Assembly (NCBI GenBank): GCA_026127935.1
Contig: JAJSLL010000014.1
Span: 1 to 53,934 of the forward strand
Direction: 5' to 3'
From: Thermoplasmatales archaeon
GTDB taxonomy: Archaea; Thermoplasmatota; Thermoplasmata; Thermoplasmatales; GCA-001856825
DNA: 53,934 nt
Numbering within the stretch: the first letter of the stretch is position 1; each line of letters begins with the position of its first letter. A program made the position numbers and the translations under genes. The notes under the pieces are model-generated. The model was not told where the DNA came from, ran no database searches, and saw nothing but the letters and a program-made list of their open reading frames with translations. Shown here in pieces: positions 15,481 through 23,427 of this stretch.

Positions 15481-16894
15481 CCGCCTTTTGAATAATAGGT
15501 ATCCCTAGCTCATCGATGATGTCCCGTGATTTCTTAGGAATCTCGGATATCTTCCATTCATCGCCTATCTTCAGCATGCTTATCCTCTCCAGATGCTCTA
15601 TCACATCTTCCGGTGAATATCTCTTCAGGAGCCCCTTTTCCTTCAGCATGCTGTAGATCCTGTAGTGGAGGACCAGCGCTATGAAGTTCACGAACATCCA
15701 TCCCTGTAACTGGTGGTCGTCCCTCATGTATGTCCTGTCTGCGTGGATCGTGTTCTTGAATGTGTCATAGGACTGCTCTATGTCAGCTCTTGATTTCAAC
15801 ATCTGGTATACGATCTCTCCGGATGCCTTCAGATTGGTGATGACTGATATTGTTCCCATCCTGCCGCTGATATTCCTGAAGGCAGCAGTTACTTTCTCAT
15901 GTCTCCTGAGATAGTCCTTCTCCTCCTCCGCCTTGAGGAAATCGTTACGGAATGTGAACATGGATCTTCCATTGCTTTGGTACTTGGAATAGAATATTGG
16001 ATGGTCCTGGAACATGAAGTGCCTTCCCTGTTCCACGGTGTAGTCTATCAGCTTGGAATTCCTCTTAAGAGGAATTATGAAGAATATGCCCATGTCATCC
16101 AGTTCATTCACATTTTTTGAGGAATAGAATCCTGTATCCGCAACGAGGACAATATTCGATGCACCTGATTCCTGCATTGTGACACGCAGTGACATTACGC
16201 TGTTTATTGCACCTGGAAGGATTCGGAAATACGCAGGAGCATCACGCCCTATTGAGAAGAGGAAGAGAAGCTGGATCTGCGGTAGATGTTCACCCTTGCT
16301 GTTGTGTCCGAGGGTGGCTGATATGACACCCTCGCTCATGCTCAGTATGTGCGTCAGGTCAACTGCGAGATAACGCTCATCCTTCATGAAAGATTTCATG
16401 AAGCCTGTGATGGAGCTCCTGTCCATCCCTATGCTTCTAAGCATATCCCCCAGTGAGTCAGGAGAGACGCGAGCATCTCTTATGGCCTCTGAGAGGAATG
16501 AAGACCTGTAATGGAATTCAACGTTCTTCATCGGTGACCTGTGGATGAGCCTCATGCAGCTGAACACAAAGATCTCCCTCCATTCGGGGAAGAAATCCTC
16601 CAGTGACTGCACTATGTCTCCGGAGATGTGCTGCAACAGAAAAGAGGCACCGTACTCCTTCACAGTGATCTGGTCATAACGCTTCATCACCCTCTTCACC
16701 CTTGGTTCCATGAGACCTTCTGGCATGATCTTTCCCAGGTACTCCTCTGTCTTCAGTCTCGTTCTCTTCCTTTCCTTGTCCCACACACTTCTCACCCTAT
16801 AGAGATAGTAGTTGTCTCCCCTCTTCATTATCAGTGTTCTCTTCCTCTTTTGCTTCAATACCCAATCAGGATATGACATGATATGTAATTGCAT
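15467..16894 (-). CDS. IS4-superfamily (IS1634-like) DDE transposase
   Basis: A 475-residue transposase that appears intact. The catalytic acids of the RNase-H fold are likely the aspartates in YLAVDLTHILSM and NIVLVADTGFYS, plus the glutamate in the signature SRADIEQSYDTFKN near the C-terminus, which corresponds to the Y-x2-R-x3-E-x6-K signature of IS4 elements in relaxed form. GHNSKGEHLPQIQLL resembles the G-x-S-K-D-x-R-x-D-x-x-Q segment of IS1634-type enzymes. The basic N-terminus (KQKRKRTLIMKRG) probably binds the ends. It catalyses cut-and-paste or related transposition. A second ATG at 16879 could also be the start. Confidence 0.88.
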   Translation of the reverse strand: MQLHIMSYPDWVLKQKRKRTLIMKRGDNYYLYRVRSVWDKERKRTRLKTEEYLGKIMPEGLMEPRVKRVMKRYDQITVKEYGASFLLQHISGDIVQSLEDFFPEWREIFVFSCMRLIHRSPMKNVEFHYRSSFLSEAIRDARVSPDSLGDMLRSIGMDRSSITGFMKSFMKDERYLAVDLTHILSMSEGVISATLGHNSKGEHLPQIQLLFLFSIGRDAPAYFRILPGAINSVMSLRVTMQESGASNIVLVADTGFYSSKNVNELDDMGIFFIIPLKRNSKLIDYTVEQGRHFMFQDHPIFYSKYQSNGRSMFTFRNDFLKAEEEKDYLRRHEKVTAAFRNISGRMGTISVITNLKASGEIVYQMLKSRADIEQSYDTFKNTIHADRTYMRDDHQLQGWMFVNFIALVLHYRIYSMLKEKGLLKRYSPEDVIEHLERISMLKIGDEWKISEIPKKSRDIIDELGIPIIQKAGVRV

Positions 16895-16941
16895 ATCTTA
16901 TAAAGTAATATACTTTTGCATTCAATCAAGTTGTATCAAGG

Positions 16942-16988
16942 GAATATCAAAACATATTATGCAAAATAGCCTGAGTTAGAGTTTAAAC
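16942..16988 (-). repeat. IS end, transposase 5' side (right boundary of the island)
   Basis: It contains the inverted repeat GAGTTAGAGTTTAA (16973-16986) and an inner region about 42/47 identical, by eye, to the inverted copy at 12197-12243. Both outermost ends form the palindrome GTTTAAAC. Confidence 0.75.
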
Positions 16989-17023
16989 GGAGAAATGTCC
17001 TTCCTAGATTATCACAATTAAGT

Positions 17024-17863
17024 TCAAGTTTCTTTGATCAAATTGACTATAGCATTTATGACCACGTCGGAGTCGTTTGGCAAGGAGACTCTTTCATAGT
17101 CTATTCCGTCCCTTTTCGCATCGTTCTTCAATTTGTAGTCTAGGTCATAGAGAACCTCGAGATGGTCATATATGAACCCGATGGGGGCTACTTCAATTTT
17201 CTTGTAACCGTTTTCCTTGGCAAAAGAAATTGCATATTCTTGGTAGGGTGTTAACCACTTTGGGCGAAATGGTCCCTGACTATGGTATATGTTTATGAAT
17301 TTCTGATTCCCTGCTATCTCCTTGGACAGTTTTTGTATCGATTCCGAATATGGGTCATAACCTTCCAGGGGGATGCTGTGTGCAGAGAATGTGACAATTG
17401 AACCCTTTTCCGCTCTTATCTTCCTTCGGTAGAATTCTATAATTCCTTTGTCAAACCCTATGTTCTCTATTCTCACGAATTTCCTGTTCTTCAAACTGGA
17501 TTCTAGAGGTTCAAAGTATCCATCAAATATGAATCTTGAATATACAGGGAATAGTGGTATTTCGAAGACCTGTTCTTCGCTCACCAAGTCCGATGCATCC
17601 GTGATTGAGGGTACGTAGTGTTTGGATAGCAGGTAAACTTTGTATCCCTCCCCTTCCAATTTTACTTCCAACTTGTCTCTGATGCTATTAACAATCCTTG
17701 CCGAGGGAGTTTCCCCTCCTACGACGTCAAGTTTGAGTAGATTTTCCCTTATCAGCGACTCAGGAGGTTCCCTTCCATGAAGTATGCCTCTGAGATAATC
17801 TCGCATTTCATCTCTCTTCTCTGGAAATCCATAGTACATCAGAACAACAGCCTTATCTTTCAT
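17024..17863 (-). CDS. hemH: Ferrochelatase
   Basis: A 279-residue ferrochelatase, shorter than the usual 310-340. It inserts ferrous iron into a porphyrin. The catalytic histidine is H162 in TFSAHSIP, and the matching acid is E236 in APIGFIYDHLEVLYDLD, both family hallmarks. SQGPFRPKWLTP corresponds to the conserved Q-S-x-x-G-P-x-x-W-L-x-P segment. Whether the substrate is protoporphyrin IX or coproporphyrin III (CpfC-type) cannot be read from this alone, and no coproheme decarboxylase is visible nearby. The gene overlaps the 3' end of hemE by 11 nt, so they form one transcript. The IS element ends 38 nt past its stop codon. Confidence 0.88.
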   Translation of the reverse strand: MKDKAVVLMYYGFPEKRDEMRDYLRGILHGREPPESLIRENLLKLDVVGGETPSARIVNSIRDKLEVKLEGEGYKVYLLSKHYVPSITDASDLVSEEQVFEIPLFPVYSRFIFDGYFEPLESSLKNRKFVRIENIGFDKGIIEFYRRKIRAEKGSIVTFSAHSIPLEGYDPYSESIQKLSKEIAGNQKFINIYHSQGPFRPKWLTPYQEYAISFAKENGYKKIEVAPIGFIYDHLEVLYDLDYKLKNDAKRDGIDYERVSLPNDSDVVINAIVNLIKET

Positions 17864-18824
17864 AGCCGTGCACCGTGTCTGTTATGAGTGCTATTTTTTT
17901 CCAGTCAGTCCAGGGAGGAACTCCATGACCAAGATTGAAAATGTGCCCTGAGAACTCTCTTCCCTGATCCAATATCCGCCTCGTTTCGTTCACGATATAG
18001 TTATCTTCCGTCCCCAGCAAGTAAGGATCCATATTACCCTGGACAATGCAATCATCGCAAAGTCGTTTGAAATCGCTCAGGTCCATTCTCCAATCGATCG
18101 AAAACACGTCAGACTTCAGCCCGAGTAATTTGCTGTAAAGATGTGATGAACCTTCACTGAAGAAAATCACCGGTTTACCGATCTCCTTCACCTTTTCAAC
18201 AAAATAATTTTCATTTACTGACAGGTGTTTTTCGTAATAAGATTCAGATACATTCCCGATCCAGCTGTCAAATATCTGTATCATGTCTGCACCGGACCGA
18301 ACCTGAAGTCTTGCAAATTCAATTATTTCATCCGTCATTGTCTTCAATAGACTGTTCCCCTGCATTGCAAGTGCTTCCTTCGACCTATGATATCCATTCT
18401 TTCCACCATCGTACAGATAAGAGAGTGTAGTGAATGGTCCGCCGACAACACCAATTATTGTCTTGTCTGATCTTTCTTCAGAGATTTTCTTCAAACCAGT
18501 CGAAAGAGATGCATAGTAGTCGAAATCCTCGCTTCTACCCTCTTTCACCGAAATCCCATTTTCATAAGATAGCTGGTAGTCCAACTTGGTGAAAGGCAGT
18601 AGAATGTCTGTAAAGATCACTATCGCATCCGTATCGAAATATTTCAGCGGAAGAAGTGACACCCTTTCAACGGTATCAGGATCTTTGATAAACTCCAAAA
18701 AAGGTCTTCCAATTTTTAGAGATTCATACTCCGGGAGAAATCTGCCGGCCTGCCTCATAAACCAGGCAGCATTTTCCTGCAGTTCCCGTTTAGCAATCCT
18801 GAGGACCTTCTTCGTCCGTTCCAC
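17853..18824 (-). CDS. hemE: Uroporphyrinogen decarboxylase
   Basis: A 323-residue UroD, close to the normal length. It removes four carboxyl groups from uroporphyrinogen III to give coproporphyrinogen III. The N-terminal signature WFMRQAGRFLPEY (about 21-33) supplies the two substrate-binding arginines, and FTDILLPF (about 70-77) holds the central aspartate. The C-terminal FNLGHGVPPWTDW matches the conserved FNLGHG segment. Its presence shows that haem here is built through coproporphyrinogen rather than only through sirohaem. It is divergent from the radical SAM/hemL operon across a 264-nt gap and leads the hemE-hemH pair. Confidence 0.93.
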   Translation of the reverse strand: MERTKKVLRIAKRELQENAAWFMRQAGRFLPEYESLKIGRPFLEFIKDPDTVERVSLLPLKYFDTDAIVIFTDILLPFTKLDYQLSYENGISVKEGRSEDFDYYASLSTGLKKISEERSDKTIIGVVGGPFTTLSYLYDGGKNGYHRSKEALAMQGNSLLKTMTDEIIEFARLQVRSGADMIQIFDSWIGNVSESYYEKHLSVNENYFVEKVKEIGKPVIFFSEGSSHLYSKLLGLKSDVFSIDWRMDLSDFKRLCDDCIVQGNMDPYLLGTEDNYIVNETRRILDQGREFSGHIFNLGHGVPPWTDWKKIALITDTVHGYER

Positions 18825-19059
18825 TCATCTGAAACCTTTGGGAGTATAAATTGTTTTGAAATCAGACAATACAATAGAACTACAGTGGTTTGGTCGCAAA
18901 GGTGCCTTTCATGACTGACGGTGATATATTCATTCCCTAAATTCTAATTTTCGCTGATTATCACCTAAAATATAGTTGTAAGATTTAGGGAGCCAATGTA
19001 ATGATCTTGAAAAACCAAAACTGGGAACGTACCTTTTATTCTTGAAAAGTTACGTTTCT

Positions 19060-19067
19060 CTTATATA
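19060..19067 (+). promoter_or_regulatory. TATA box of the radical SAM-hemL-hemB operon
   Basis: CTTATATA, centred about 25 nt before the GTG at 19089, consistent with a leaderless transcript for the long haem operon. It lies in the 264-nt gap shared with divergent hemE, in which I see no other gene. Confidence 0.6.
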
Positions 19068-19088
19068 GAATTTACAACTTTACCTGTA

Positions 19089-20219
19089 GTGACCCCTCGC
19101 CCTATCGATTACAATTCAAAGCCAATTCTAATATTCTGGGAGACAACAAAGGCTTGCGACCTTGCCTGCAAACACTGTAGGGCATCTGCCCTCTTGGAAG
19201 CCCTCCCTGATGAAATGGATATCGAACAATCTCTATCATTTGTCGAGCAAATCAAGCAATTCGGGGCTCCCTATCCCGTCCTAATACTAACGGGAGGAGA
19301 CATCATGAAAAAGAGAGGACTAGAGCAAATTCTTCAGAGGGCCAAGGAACTAGGCATTCCTACTTCGATGTCTCCGAGCGCAACTCCATTACTGAACGAG
19401 GAGTCTTTTTCGATGATGAAGAGTAAAGGAGTGAAATCGCTTTCCCTGAGTCTTGATGGCGCATCTTCAGAAACACACGATTGGCTAAGAGGCTATATCG
19501 GGACGTTCGACAAAACGGTCGAACTGGCTCGCAGGATTATTTCAGAAGGTTTCACACTCCAAATCAATACAACCGTGTTCAAGAAAAACGTCCACGAACT
19601 TCCGCAACTATTAAAAATTCTTCTTGAAACAAAGGTGAAAACGTGGGAAGTATTCTCCCTGATCAAGACTGGAAGAGGGATAGACAGAGAGGACCTCGAT
19701 ACTGAAGCATATGAAGATGTTTTCAACTATCTCGAATTTGCTTCCAGATATGGCATTTCAATAAGGACGGTAGAAGCACCATTCTTCAGGCGAATTCTCC
19801 TTGAACGTGAGAAAAAAGAATACAAAGGTGGCACCCTGTACAACAAACTCATAGAAGAAACGGTTAATTTACTAGGGACACCGGGTGATAGACCCAAGGG
19901 TCACACCAGCCAGACGAGGGACGGCAAAGGAATAATCTTCGTTGCGCACAACGGAGACGTAAATCCTTCAGGGTTTTTACCTATAAACCTTGGCAACGTG
20001 AGAGAGAACTCAATTGTTGACATATACAGAAACAACGAGACGTTGATCAAATTGAGGGATTCAAAGAACTTTAAGGGTAGATGTGGAGCGTGTGAATATG
20101 CAGACATCTGTGGCGGGTCTAGATCTAGGGCTTACTCCTACTTCGAAGACATTTTCCAGGAGGATCCACGTTGCAAGTATGTCCCAGAAAGCATGAAAGC
20201 TTTGAATAGCGCAAGGTGA
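19089..20219 (+). CDS. Radical SAM/SPASM protein at the head of the haem operon
   Basis: A 376-residue protein starting at GTG. The radical SAM cluster motif is C23-x3-C27-x2-C30 (CDLACKHC). A C-terminal SPASM-type domain has CGACEYADICGGSRSRAY and a final cysteine in EDPRCKY, able to hold auxiliary iron-sulfur clusters. The layout is that of the AhbC/AhbD/NirJ-type and related radical SAM families that modify porphyrins. It is the first gene before hemL, and the operon lacks a recognised coproporphyrinogen oxidase. My inference is that it performs an oxidative decarboxylation in late haem synthesis. The alternative is an unrelated SPASM peptide maturase, but no precursor peptide is adjacent. 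Confidence 0.85.
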   Translation: MTPRPIDYNSKPILIFWETTKACDLACKHCRASALLEALPDEMDIEQSLSFVEQIKQFGAPYPVLILTGGDIMKKRGLEQILQRAKELGIPTSMSPSATPLLNEESFSMMKSKGVKSLSLSLDGASSETHDWLRGYIGTFDKTVELARRIISEGFTLQINTTVFKKNVHELPQLLKILLETKVKTWEVFSLIKTGRGIDREDLDTEAYEDVFNYLEFASRYGISIRTVEAPFFRRILLEREKKEYKGGTLYNKLIEETVNLLGTPGDRPKGHTSQTRDGKGIIFVAHNGDVNPSGFLPINLGNVRENSIVDIYRNNETLIKLRDSKNFKGRCGACEYADICGGSRSRAYSYFEDIFQEDPRCKYVPESMKALNSAR

Positions 20220-20231
20220 TTTACTGCAAGC

Positions 20232-20738
20232 ATGTATGGTCTATTGCTCATTACCTTACTGTTCATTCACGTTATAAGTGCGGTTTTTCTTGTCGGTTCA
20301 TCCATATTCGTGTGGGTCATAGTCTGGCCTGCCAGTAGCATAGCAATGCCTGACGAAAAACAGAGGACAAGGTTCATGTCCATCATGGGCAAGAAGTATG
20401 CGCTCTTGACCAACATAGTGATAGTACTCCTGACTCTCACAGGTATAGCTCTGGTGTATCTCGTACGCCCAGATTACATTACGAATTTCTCAGGCGCCAT
20501 AACTCAACAGTGGGGATACGTGCTCACAGTCAAGATAGTTGCAGTTGCACTAATGTACCTAATACTCTATGGTAACAATCTTTGGCACGGTAAGATGTTT
20601 CCGAAACTGGCGGAAGCTGGAAAGTTTGAGGATTTGAAAAGATTGAGAAAAATTTCCCATATGCTATCCTTCATAACGGTTGGTCTGATGGTAGTGATAG
20701 TCTTGATTGCCGAGATTTTAGCCGGGGTGTTTTTCTGA
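20232..20738 (+). CDS. Four-helix membrane protein (HemJ/CopD-like), possible protoporphyrinogen oxidase
   Basis: A 168-residue protein with about four membrane helices. The first, LLITLLFIHVISAVFLVGSSIFVW, carries a histidine (H13) in the position seen in HemJ and CopD-type proteins, and two more histidines lie near helix boundaries (NLWHGKMF, ISHML). HemJ is a small four-helix membrane protein that oxidises protoporphyrinogen IX. The resemblance is in size, topology and first-helix pattern, not a confident family match. It follows the radical SAM gene by 12 nt and overlaps the proposed CTG start of hemL by 4 nt. The location in the haem operon is the main reason for the suggestion. Confidence 0.75.
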   Translation: MYGLLLITLLFIHVISAVFLVGSSIFVWVIVWPASSIAMPDEKQRTRFMSIMGKKYALLTNIVIVLLTLTGIALVYLVRPDYITNFSGAITQQWGYVLTVKIVAVALMYLILYGNNLWHGKMFPKLAEAGKFEDLKRLRKISHMLSFITVGLMVVIVLIAEILAGVFF

Positions 20739-21922
20739 GCAAGAGTGAAAAACTGTTTGAGAGGGCATCGAAAGTATTTCCGAAGGGAGTAAACAGTCCG
20801 GTACGTTTCTATCCTCCATATCCTAAGTTCATTAAACGCGGAAAAGGCTCGAAAATTTGGGACGCCGATGGTAAGGAATACATCGATTTCTTACTCGCAT
20901 ACGGCCCCCTCATTCTGGGGCACTCCCCCGATAGAGTGGTGGAAAGAATCAAGGAAGTCGCTGAGCAAGGCTCAATTTTTGGGGCTCCAACCGAACTGGA
21001 AGTTAAGTTGGGCGAGACGCTCACCAGATCTGCTTCCTTAGACAAGTTGAGAATAGTCAATACAGGGACAGAGGCGACGATGCACGCTATCCGACTTGCA
21101 ATTCATCATACCGGGAGAAAGAAGGTTTTGAAGATAGAAGGTGGGTATCACGGTACTCACCCATTCAATTTTCCCTCGGAATTCGTTGATTCTGTTCATT
21201 TTAACTCCGTTGGTGCGGTCAGTGATAAACTTTCAAGCAAGGAATACGCCTGTCTTATCATTGAACCGGCAATGGGAAATATTGGAGTTATCAATCCAAA
21301 TGAAGGGTATCTGGAATCTGTGAGAGATATCACAGAAAGAACAGGGACACTGATGATTGCTGATGAGGTGATTACAGGGTACAGGACGGGCTTCTTTCCA
21401 TATTATGTCTCTAAGAAAATAGAACCAGACCTAGCCACTTTCGCAAAGATAATCGGAGGTGGGCTTCCGCTGGCTGCATATGGTGGAAGAGAAGATATCA
21501 TGAAGAAAGTAAGACCATCTGGCCAGTTTCCCCAGGCTGGAACATTTTCCGCTAATCCCATTTCTGTTGCAGCCGGCTTGGAAACCCTAAAGATCCTTTC
21601 AAAAGAAGACTATACTCGTCTAAAAATGCTCACAGAGACAGCCGTCAAAGAACTTTCAGAATCCGGTTTGACTGTTAATTCAAACACAGGAATGCTCTCA
21701 TTGTTCTTCTCCAAAAGCAGAATCGAAAGCGCTATCGGCGCTATGAATTCTGACAAAGGGCTTTACTTCCGTTTCTTTGAAAAGGCAATGAATGCAGGCA
21801 TTTTCCTTGCACCTTCTTTTGACGAAACGATTTTTATTAGCTTTGCACATAACGAAAAGGAAGTGAAAGAAACCTTCAGTTTCCTGGCTGAGGAAGCGAA
21901 AAAATTATGGAAGGCACGCTGA
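20735..21922 (+). CDS. hemL: Glutamate-1-semialdehyde 2,1-aminomutase
   Basis: A PLP enzyme that converts glutamate-1-semialdehyde to 5-aminolevulinate. The frame upstream of the first GTG (20936) clearly encodes the conserved N-terminus (KSEKLFERASKVFPKGVNSP, then DADGKEYIDFLLAYGP). No ATG, GTG or TTG occurs there. The best start is a CTG at 20735, overlapping the previous stop as CTGA, with GGGGTG six nucleotides upstream, giving 395 residues. NTGTEATMHAIRLA binds cofactor phosphate. The Schiff-base lysine is in FAKIIGGGLPLAAYGG. It overlaps hemC by 16 nt. Family length is usually near 430. Confidence 0.9.
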   Translation: MSKSEKLFERASKVFPKGVNSPVRFYPPYPKFIKRGKGSKIWDADGKEYIDFLLAYGPLILGHSPDRVVERIKEVAEQGSIFGAPTELEVKLGETLTRSASLDKLRIVNTGTEATMHAIRLAIHHTGRKKVLKIEGGYHGTHPFNFPSEFVDSVHFNSVGAVSDKLSSKEYACLIIEPAMGNIGVINPNEGYLESVRDITERTGTLMIADEVITGYRTGFFPYYVSKKIEPDLATFAKIIGGGLPLAAYGGREDIMKKVRPSGQFPQAGTFSANPISVAAGLETLKILSKEDYTRLKMLTETAVKELSESGLTVNSNTGMLSLFFSKSRIESAIGAMNSDKGLYFRFFEKAMNAGIFLAPSFDETIFISFAHNEKEVKETFSFLAEEAKKLWKAR

Positions 21923-22752
21923 AGTTCGCTACACGTGGATCAAGACTTGCTCTAAGACAGTTTGACATTATATCCAAGGCACTGGTACCGTTTGATATGG
22001 ACATTGAGCCCTTCCTCGTAGAATCTCACGGAGAAAGGGACTCTGAAACACCACTGTATGACATGAAAGAACAGGGCATTTTCGTCAGGAGATTGAATGA
22101 CATGATACTCGATGGAGAAGTGGAGGCAGCCGTACATTCTGCTAAGGACATTCCAAACGAAATTGATCCCAGGTTGGACATATCATTTTTTTCAAGGAGG
22201 GCAGATCCGAGGGACTATTTCATTTCAAGAGAATCTCTCAAGTATTCCGCCGGGACGACAGGTTCAAGCTCGATCAGAAGGAAGTCATTCCTTAACCTCT
22301 ATAACAGGAATCTCAGATTCGTCAATATCAGAGGTAATATTGACACAAGGATAAGGAAGTGGGAGAACGGGGAAGTCAATTCAATAGTAGTCGCAAAGGC
22401 AGCTCTTGATAGACTAAATATAAGTCCGATGGGTGAAATTATAAGCGAAGATATTTGCCCGCCAGATCCAAATCAAGGGTTCGTGGCAATAGTTACTGAA
22501 AAGGGAAGTGAAGTTGAAAACAAGTTGAAGAAAATTCAGGACGAAGCATCCCTCTGGGAGGCCAGAAATGAAAGAGAACTGATGGTCAGGCTACAGCTAG
22601 GATGCAATGTTGCAGCAAGTATCAGAGCAATTTACCCCGAAAAAAGGATCAAATTCGCATACGCGAATGAGGAAAAGAGGTTCGATTTTTCTTATGTCAA
22701 AAGCATTGAAGAATCCGACATCAAGAAGTTGAGGGATATCATTGGTTCATAA
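21907..22752 (+). CDS. hemC: Hydroxymethylbilane synthase (porphobilinogen deaminase)
   Basis: A 281-residue HemC that joins four porphobilinogens into hydroxymethylbilane. TRGSRLALRQ (about 9-18) is the N-terminal signature. VHSAKDIP (about 78-85) contains the catalytic aspartate region. The cysteine that carries the dipyrromethane cofactor is C233 in RLQLGCNVAASIRA. The third domain is short, so the protein is some 30 residues smaller than E. coli HemC. Its start lies inside hemL and its stop inside hemD, so the genes are tightly coupled in the operon. Confidence 0.93.
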   Translation: MEGTLKFATRGSRLALRQFDIISKALVPFDMDIEPFLVESHGERDSETPLYDMKEQGIFVRRLNDMILDGEVEAAVHSAKDIPNEIDPRLDISFFSRRADPRDYFISRESLKYSAGTTGSSSIRRKSFLNLYNRNLRFVNIRGNIDTRIRKWENGEVNSIVVAKAALDRLNISPMGEIISEDICPPDPNQGFVAIVTEKGSEVENKLKKIQDEASLWEARNERELMVRLQLGCNVAASIRAIYPEKRIKFAYANEEKRFDFSYVKSIEESDIKKLRDIIGS

Positions 22753-23392
22753 CATTGTTTATGTTGGCGCCCCGCTGGATAGGGAAGTGAAGGGAGTTGA
22801 ACAGCTACCTATACTGAAAATAATCTATCAAGATCTTTCCGGATTGAGCAAGATCGAAGGGGTACTTGTTTTTACTTCCAAGAGGGGAATCATTTCACTA
22901 AGAATGTCGAATGTTTCGATTAGGGGCACTAGAATCTACTGTATCGGGGAACAGACTGCACATTACCTGAAAAAAATCTTTTCTCTCGACTGTAATGTAC
23001 CGCAAGAACAAAACACGGAAGGGTTAGCTGCGTTGATGATAGGCACAGAAAAATCTATTACGATTGTTGGGAGCGATAACATCTCACAAAAATTCATCGA
23101 TAAGATCAAAGAGAACGGAATAAAGGTCAAGCACATTATTGCATACAAGATTGAAGAGAATACGTCCGTAGATTATGGAATCCTCGATCACACAGATGTA
23201 ATACTCGTTGGATCTTCAAGATCTTTCGAACTATTGCACAGAAGGTTGGGGGAGAAATTGAAGGGGAAGAGCATCTATGCCATCGGAAAACCGACGGCAA
23301 AAAAGATTCGCACCTACGGTTACGAGCCTAAAGAGATATTTGACACACCCAACATCGAAACCATCGTGACAATCTTAGCCACGAAAAGGTAA
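22742..23392 (+). CDS. hemD: Uroporphyrinogen-III synthase
   Basis: A 216-residue protein starting at TTG within the end of hemC (11-nt overlap). HemD is poorly conserved, but the two-lobed alternating pattern is present: VLVFTSKRGI (about 41-50), YCIGEQTAHYL, ITIVGSDN, and in the second half VILVGSSRSFELL and IYAIGKPTAKKI. It closes linear hydroxymethylbilane with inversion of ring D to form uroporphyrinogen III. The assignment rests on this pattern together with its position between hemC and hemA. Confidence 0.88.
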   Translation: MVHNIVYVGAPLDREVKGVEQLPILKIIYQDLSGLSKIEGVLVFTSKRGIISLRMSNVSIRGTRIYCIGEQTAHYLKKIFSLDCNVPQEQNTEGLAALMIGTEKSITIVGSDNISQKFIDKIKENGIKVKHIIAYKIEENTSVDYGILDHTDVILVGSSRSFELLHRRLGEKLKGKSIYAIGKPTAKKIRTYGYEPKEIFDTPNIETIVTILATKR

Positions 23393-23427
23393 TTATATTG
23401 TCCGTGTTTCAGAACAAGGTGCTATAA

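Larger units (their letters stand above)
15467..16986 (-). mobile_element. Complete IS4-like insertion sequence, 1520 bp
   Basis: The element is bounded by perfect 14-bp inverted repeats, TTAAACTCTAACTC at 15467-15480 and its complement at 16973-16986. One transposase gene fills most of it. The stop codon of the transposase lies inside the 15467 repeat. Flanking bases show no obvious target duplication. The end at 16942-16988 recurs in inverted orientation at 12197-12243. Confidence 0.85.
12197..16988. mobile_element. Accessory island bounded by inverted copies of one IS end
   Basis: The two outer ends are about 47-bp inverted copies of the same sequence (12197-12243 and the complement of 16942-16988), matching at about 42 of 47 positions by eye. 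Both begin with GTTTAAACTCTAACTCAGG. The 4.8-kb span lies between the aminopeptidase and hemH. All its genes are on the reverse strand: a transposase, a halocin-C8-like precursor, a two-helix protein, a zinc ribbon, a membrane protein and a broken gene. I could not see a target-site duplication. It could be a composite transposon-like unit, or two insertions of related elements with one mostly deleted. Mobilisation as one unit is inferred. Confidence 0.5.

Noticed and set aside
15451-17000. Target-site duplication around the IS
   Set aside because: The flanks of both the 1520-bp element and the 4.8-kb island were compared by eye and show no convincing direct repeat.
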